Below, piece by piece: positions 60,408-64,000 of a stretch of 64,000 nucleotides of DNA. The position numbers were made by a program, and so were the translations under genes. The first letter of the stretch is position 1. Each line of letters opens with the position of its first letter. This stretch comes from Sphingobacterium bambusae (GTDB lineage Bacteria > Bacteroidota > Bacteroidia > Sphingobacteriales > Sphingobacteriaceae): assembly GCF_033955345.1 (NCBI RefSeq), contig NZ_CP138332.1, positions 4,092,001 to 4,156,000 of the forward strand, read 5' to 3'. The notes under the pieces were generated by a model. That model was not told where the DNA came from. It worked only from the letters and a program-made list of their open reading frames with translations, and made no database searches.

Positions 60408-62031
60408 GTGCACCCAAAAAACGATATTAAAGTACAATTTAAAGCCTTACCATCCAATAGCGCGAGCCTATTTCCCGAGGATATTTTTGATCGTATTCCA
60501 TTGAACCATCCCGTTCGATTGGTTAATCAGGTTGTTAATCAGCTGGATATCGAACACCTAATCGCTTAATATAAAGGCGGAGGCACCACGAGTTTCCATC
60601 CCCGGATACTTCTGAAAGTTTTATTCTACGCCTATTTAAGCAATATCTATTCTTGTCGAAAGATTGAGCGCGCCTTGCAGGAGAACATCTATTTCATGTG
60701 GCTTTCTGGAAGCAGCACTTCTGACTAACGTACGATCAACTATTTTCGAGGTAAGCGTCCTTAAAGGTCAAATACAGGTTTATTCGTAAGCATCGTTCGG
60801 ATGTTGCATGACCTAGAGTATGTCAGTTTGCGCGTTCAGTATGTCGATGGCACCAAGATCGAATCGGTCGCAGGACGTTATACGTTTGTTTGGAAGAAAT
60901 CCATCCAGAAGAACAAATTAAAACTGGCAGCTAACATCGCCTCTGTACTTTCGGCGATTGATGCACAGATAACCGAAGATCAATCTTCATTAGGCAATCA
61001 AGAAATGAGTAAGGCAATCGATAGTGCAGGTTTGAAGGAAAGAATCAAAGGGATAAATGCCAAGCTCAAAGCGAGTAGTAAGTCCACAGATAAGCAGCTC
61101 AAGAAACTTGAAGAGGACTATTTGCCTAGATTGGAGAAATATGAGCAATAACTAGAAATACTAGGGGATCGCAATAGCTATAGTAAAACCGATACGGATG
61201 CCGTTCTTATGCGCATGAAAGAAGATCATATGAAGAAAGGTCAGCTCAAACCGGCTTGCAATAGGCAGATCAGTATCGAAGAACAGTTCATCACCCACTA
61301 TAGTATCCATCAGATTACCGCAGAGATCACAACCTTGCCGGAACATCTAGAAGGCTTTGCACCCCATTATGGAAAGCAGAGTGAGTTAATTGTGGCAGAT
61401 GCTGAATATGGTAGCAAGCAAAACTATCAGCTGATGGAAGCAAAAGGGATAACCGCTTTTGTCAAGTACAATTACTGTTATATGGAGCAAGAGCGTAAGC
61501 ACCGGCAGGATCCTTTTTCGGTACAAAACCTGTATTGCAACCAGCAGGAGAACTTTTATGTATGTCCGGCAAGCCCGAAACTTCGCTTTATTGGTCATTC
61601 AACTCGGCTAGTGCCAACGGATAAAGCACCCAAGTGAGTTGTTATAAAGCTGTGCGATGTGAGGTCAGTGCCATAACGCTCAAGGTAACCGACTAATTGA
61701 AGTAAACCACCGACTTACTTGGCTCGAGGCCAAGGTTCGAGAAAGACTACTCTCGGAACAGGGACTCTATCATCGAAGTAAGCGATCCGTGGAGGTTGAA
61801 GCGGTATTTGGACAAATGAAGAACAACAGGTTTACCCGATTCAGCATGAAAGGGTTACAGAAAGTTATTGTGAAGTTCGGTTTGATGGCCATTGCTCATA
61901 ATCTAAGAAAATGGGCAAGAAAGTGGAAAAACGATACTTTGGTTGGCAATCCAAATGATAAAAACTCCCTATTTGCGATAAAAACACATCTACAAATGCT
62001 AAAAAGCATAATATATCGACTTGCAGCTTAA
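60408..62031 (+). pseudogene. IS1182-family transposase, inactivated
   Basis: A DDE transposase gene in pieces. The start region reads HPKNDIKVQFKALPSNSASL, then FPEDIFDRIPLNHPVRLVNQ, with a stop near 60567. The same frame resumes with GGTTSFHPRILLKVLFYAY and meets further stops near 60726. The middle piece (from 60801) holds YVDGTKIESVAG with the first aspartate; another stop near 61149 follows. VADAEYGSKQNY (about 61398) has the second aspartate, and the last piece, from 61789, holds VEVEAVFGQMKNN with the glutamate. The catalytic triad is still readable although the frame is broken at least five times, so the element cannot move by itself. Confidence 0.85.
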
Positions 62032-62076
62032 TATTGGAAATGAAAATATAATGGAGTGCTAGAAGCGCTATAAACA

Positions 62077-62108
62077 AAAAGAAGGTGCCTTATTAGACAC
62101 CTTCTTTT
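62077..62108 (-). terminator. rpsJ terminator, overlapping the IS right end
   Basis: AAAAGAAGGTG and CACCTTCTTTT form a stem over about ten bases. On the minus strand it has a T-run, 25 bp beyond the rpsJ stop. The same bases serve as the inverted-repeat end of the dead insertion sequence. Confidence 0.78.
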
Positions 62109-62132
62109 ATTTTTTTCAGTAACTGAAATCTA

Positions 62133-62438
62133 TCACACTTTGATTTCTACTTCAACACCTGAAGGCAATTCAAGTTTCATCAAGGCGTCAACAGTTTTAG
62201 AGTTTGAAGAATAGATATCCAACAATCTCTTGTACGCGCACAATTGGAATTGCTCACGTGCTTTCTTGTTAACGTGTGGTGAACGTAAAACGGTATAGAT
62301 TTTTTTCTCAGTAGGCAATGGAATAGGACCACTAACAACTGCACCTGTAGGTTTTACTGTTTTTACGATTTTCTCAGCTGACTTGTCAACCAAATTGTAA
62401 TCGTAAGATTTCAATTTAATTCTGATTCTTTGGCTCAT
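62133..62438 (-). CDS. rpsJ: 30S ribosomal protein S10
   Basis: A 101-residue protein starting MSQRIRIKLKSYDYNLVDKS, with VSGPIPLPTEKKIYTVLRSP (about 36-55) and HVNKKAREQFQLCAYKRLLD, all diagnostic for S10. It is part of the small-subunit head and, with NusB, of antitermination. It follows fusA by 71 bp on the same strand, as expected in Bacteroidota str operons. Confidence 0.98.
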   Translation of the reverse strand: MSQRIRIKLKSYDYNLVDKSAEKIVKTVKPTGAVVSGPIPLPTEKKIYTVLRSPHVNKKAREQFQLCAYKRLLDIYSSNSKTVDALMKLELPSGVEVEIKV

Positions 62439-62456
62439 TTTATTTGTTTTTAAGAT

Positions 62457-62490
62457 GACCTCCCGTTAGAGCTATTCACAACAGGAGGTC
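62457..62490 (-). other. Inverted repeat between fusA and rpsJ
   Basis: GACCTCC (62457-62463) and GGAGGTC (62484-62490) are complementary, and the next bases CGTT/AAC extend the pairing. There is no T-run. It could be a processing or attenuation hairpin that sets relative output of fusA and rpsJ. Confidence 0.45.
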
Positions 62491-62509
62491 GGTTTATTTT
62501 TAAAAAGGA

Positions 62510-64000
62510 TTATTCTACAGATCCTTTAACTCTGCCTTTTGATTTTGCGATTACTTCTTCAGCAACGTTACGAGGTGCCTCTTCGTAGTGATCGAACTCC
62601 ATAGTAGATGTTGCACGGCCAGAAGTGATCGTACGCAATTGTGTTACGTAACCGAACATTTCAGAAAGTGGTACCAATGCTTTGATAACTTGTGCTCCGT
62701 TACGTGAGTCAAGACCTTGCATCTGACCACGACGACGGTTTAAGTCACCCATTACATCACCCATGTTCTCTTCTGGAGTCAATACTTCTACTTTCATGAT
62801 AGGCTCCATCAATACTGGCGTACATTTAGGCAATGCCTCACGGTAAGCCATTTTAGCTGCCAATTCGAAAGATAGAGAGTCTGAATCGACTGCGTGGAAT
62901 GAACCATCAATCAAACGAACTTTCATGCCAGAAAGTGGGTAACCTGCCAATACACCGTTTTTCAACGAGCTTTCGAAACCTTTTTGTACAGATGGGATAT
63001 ATTCTTTAGGAATAGATCCACCTACGATTTCGTTTACAAATTGAAGTGCAGATTTAGAGGTGTCGTAATCTTCGTCGATAGGCGATACAACAACTTTGAT
63101 ATCCGCAAATTTACCACGACCACCTGATTGTTTTTTGTAAACCTCACGGTGCTCAGAAGTACCTTTGATAGACTCTTTGTAAGCAACCTGAGGAGCACCT
63201 TGATTTACCTCAACTTTGAACTCACGTTTCAAACGGTCGATCAAGATCTCTAAGTGAAGCTCACCCATACCAGAGATTACTGTTTGACCAGTCTCTTCGT
63301 CAGATTTAACAACAAATGTAGGATCCTCTTCAGCTAATTTACCAAGACCGATACCTAGTTTATCAACGTCAGCCTGTGTCTTAGGCTCGATTGCTAAACC
63401 GATAACTGGCTCAGGGAATACCATAGACTCCAACACGATAGGGTGTTTTTCGTCACATAGTGTATCTCCAGTTTTGATATCCTTGAAACCTACTACCGCG
63501 CCGATATCACCAGCTTCGATAAAAGGAATAGGGTTTTGCTTGTTAGCGTGCATTTGGAAGATACGAGAGATACGTTCTTTGTTTCCTGAACGAGTGTTCA
63601 AAACGTAAGAACCAGCATCTAACTTACCAGAGTAAGCACGGATGAAACATAAACGACCTACGAATGGGTCAGTAGCGATTTTGAAACCTAAAGCAGCGAA
63701 AGGCTCGTTAACGCTAGGTTTGCGCAACAACTCTTCTCCTGAATCAGGGTGGGTACCTTTAACTCCTTCAGAATCCAAAGGCGAAGGCAACAATTCCATC
63801 ACAAGATCCAACATCGTTTGCACACCTTTGTTTTTGAAAGATGAACCACAAACCATAGGAACGATAGAGTTATCTAATACAGCTGCACGTAAAGCGTTCA
63901 AGATTTCACGCTCTGTCAATGAATTTGGATCTTCGAAGAATTTCTCCATCAAAGTTTCATCGTATCCAGCTACCGCTTCTAATAATTTCTCACGGTATTC
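62510..64000 (-). CDS. fusA: Elongation factor G, C-terminal part (runs off the window)
   Basis: The C-terminal 496 residues of EF-G, with the N-terminal GTPase part beyond position 64000; the frame is open to the edge. Domains II to V are present: VGRLCFIRAYSGKLDAGSYV (domain II), FVVKSDEETGQTVISGMGEL (domain III), GGSIPKEYIPSVQKGF (domain IV tip) and MGDVMGDLNRRRGQMQGLDS (domain V). EF-G drives ribosomal translocation with GTP. It precedes rpsJ on the same strand; rpsL and rpsG should follow off the window. Confidence 0.97.
   Translation of the reverse strand, partial: EYREKLLEAVAGYDETLMEKFFEDPNSLTEREILNALRAAVLDNSIVPMVCGSSFKNKGVQTMLDLVMELLPSPLDSEGVKGTHPDSGEELLRKPSVNEPFAALGFKIATDPFVGRLCFIRAYSGKLDAGSYVLNTRSGNKERISRIFQMHANKQNPIPFIEAGDIGAVVGFKDIKTGDTLCDEKHPIVLESMVFPEPVIGLAIEPKTQADVDKLGIGLGKLAEEDPTFVVKSDEETGQTVISGMGELHLEILIDRLKREFKVEVNQGAPQVAYKESIKGTSEHREVYKKQSGGRGKFADIKVVVSPIDEDYDTSKSALQFVNEIVGGSIPKEYIPSVQKGFESSLKNGVLAGYPLSGMKVRLIDGSFHAVDSDSLSFELAAKMAYREALPKCTPVLMEPIMKVEVLTPEENMGDVMGDLNRRRGQMQGLDSRNGAQVIKALVPLSEMFGYVTQLRTITSGRATSTMEFDHYEEAPRNVAEEVIAKSKGRVKGSVE

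Larger units (their letters stand above)
60311..62108 (+). mobile_element. Degenerate IS1182-family insertion sequence
   Basis: The element is about 1.8 kb. The left end, AAAAGAGGCTGTCTAAAAAGG (60311-60331), and the reverse complement of 62088-62108 agree at about 18 of 21 positions, as terminal inverted repeats. Inside is a transposase gene broken by several stops and frameshifts. No target duplication was evident at the edges. The right end coincides with the hairpin that follows rpsJ. Confidence 0.75.

Noticed and set aside
60408..62031. An active transposon
   Set aside because: At least five frame breaks or stops interrupt the transposase, although parts of it remain open long enough to look like small genes.

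Overview
The window reads as chromosomal DNA of a Sphingobacteriaceae-type Bacteroidota (Sphingobacterium/Pedobacter-like). Support: a SusC/SusD pair, a GldA/GldF-GldG ABC system, DUF4252 proteins behind an ECF sigma factor, a Bacteroidetes-type trigger factor, several promoters of the Bacteroidetes TTG-N19-20-TAnnTTTG form, and frequent use of long secretory signals ending in A-Q. No prophage, plasmid, CRISPR array or integrated conjugative element was seen. This is mostly core genome with a few small accessory or decayed patches.

Layout. 1-410: 3' end of a 23S rRNA gene, 5S rRNA and a terminator. 411-1362: a gene-poor patch with two copies of a 20-bp palindrome, a broken minus-strand frame and a strict 21-bp periodic tract. 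1363-4777: two convergent secreted peptidases (S10 and S15 types). 4910-7046: ECF sigma/anti-sigma/DUF4252 operon. 7142-9044: sucD, a SpoU-type RNA methylase and rpsT. 9147-12648: a DUF1080 lipoprotein, an AraC regulator and a succinate/acetyl-CoA transferase. 12711-16577: gldA, an outer-membrane barrel protein and a fused GldF-GldG protein. 16630-19830: GDPD, shikimate kinase, DoxX-type and DUF1599 genes, tightly packed. 19949-21646: a DUF4269 / HipA-like kinase / DUF3037 cluster with overlapping genes. 21704-23385: cysE-cysM cysteine synthesis pair. 23399-25739: small secreted proteins and a GNAT acetylase. 25803-27293: trigger factor and tRNA-Leu. 27447-30390: membrane protein, winged-helix regulator, Coq4-like protein and CreD. 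30528-34578: S9 peptidase, MCE (MlaD-like) protein and amidase. 34742-40181: LptD-like protein, CinA, and an E2 acyltransferase. 40225-44718: MATE exporter, TatA, Tex. 44754-49679: SusD/SusC. 49892-58036: small protein, TamB-like protein, TsaD, TonB, an unknown gene, CutC. 58090-58369: a 59-residue basic protein and tRNA-Cys. 58623-60292: two paralogous barrel proteins. 60311-62108: a dead IS1182-type element. 62133-64000: rpsJ and the C-terminal part of fusA, which runs off the window.

Functional themes. Envelope construction is strongly represented: LptD-like protein, TamB-like protein, MCE protein with amidase, TonB, TatA, SusCD, CreD and four small barrel or lipocalin-like proteins. Central metabolism is represented by sucD, the CoA transferase and the E2 component, and amino-acid synthesis by aroK and cysE/cysM. 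The most system-like accessory cluster is DUF4269/HipA-like/DUF3037 (19949-21646). The most unexplained DNA is the 21-bp periodic tract next to the rRNA operon (929-1222). I did not find a clearly novel defence or mobile system.
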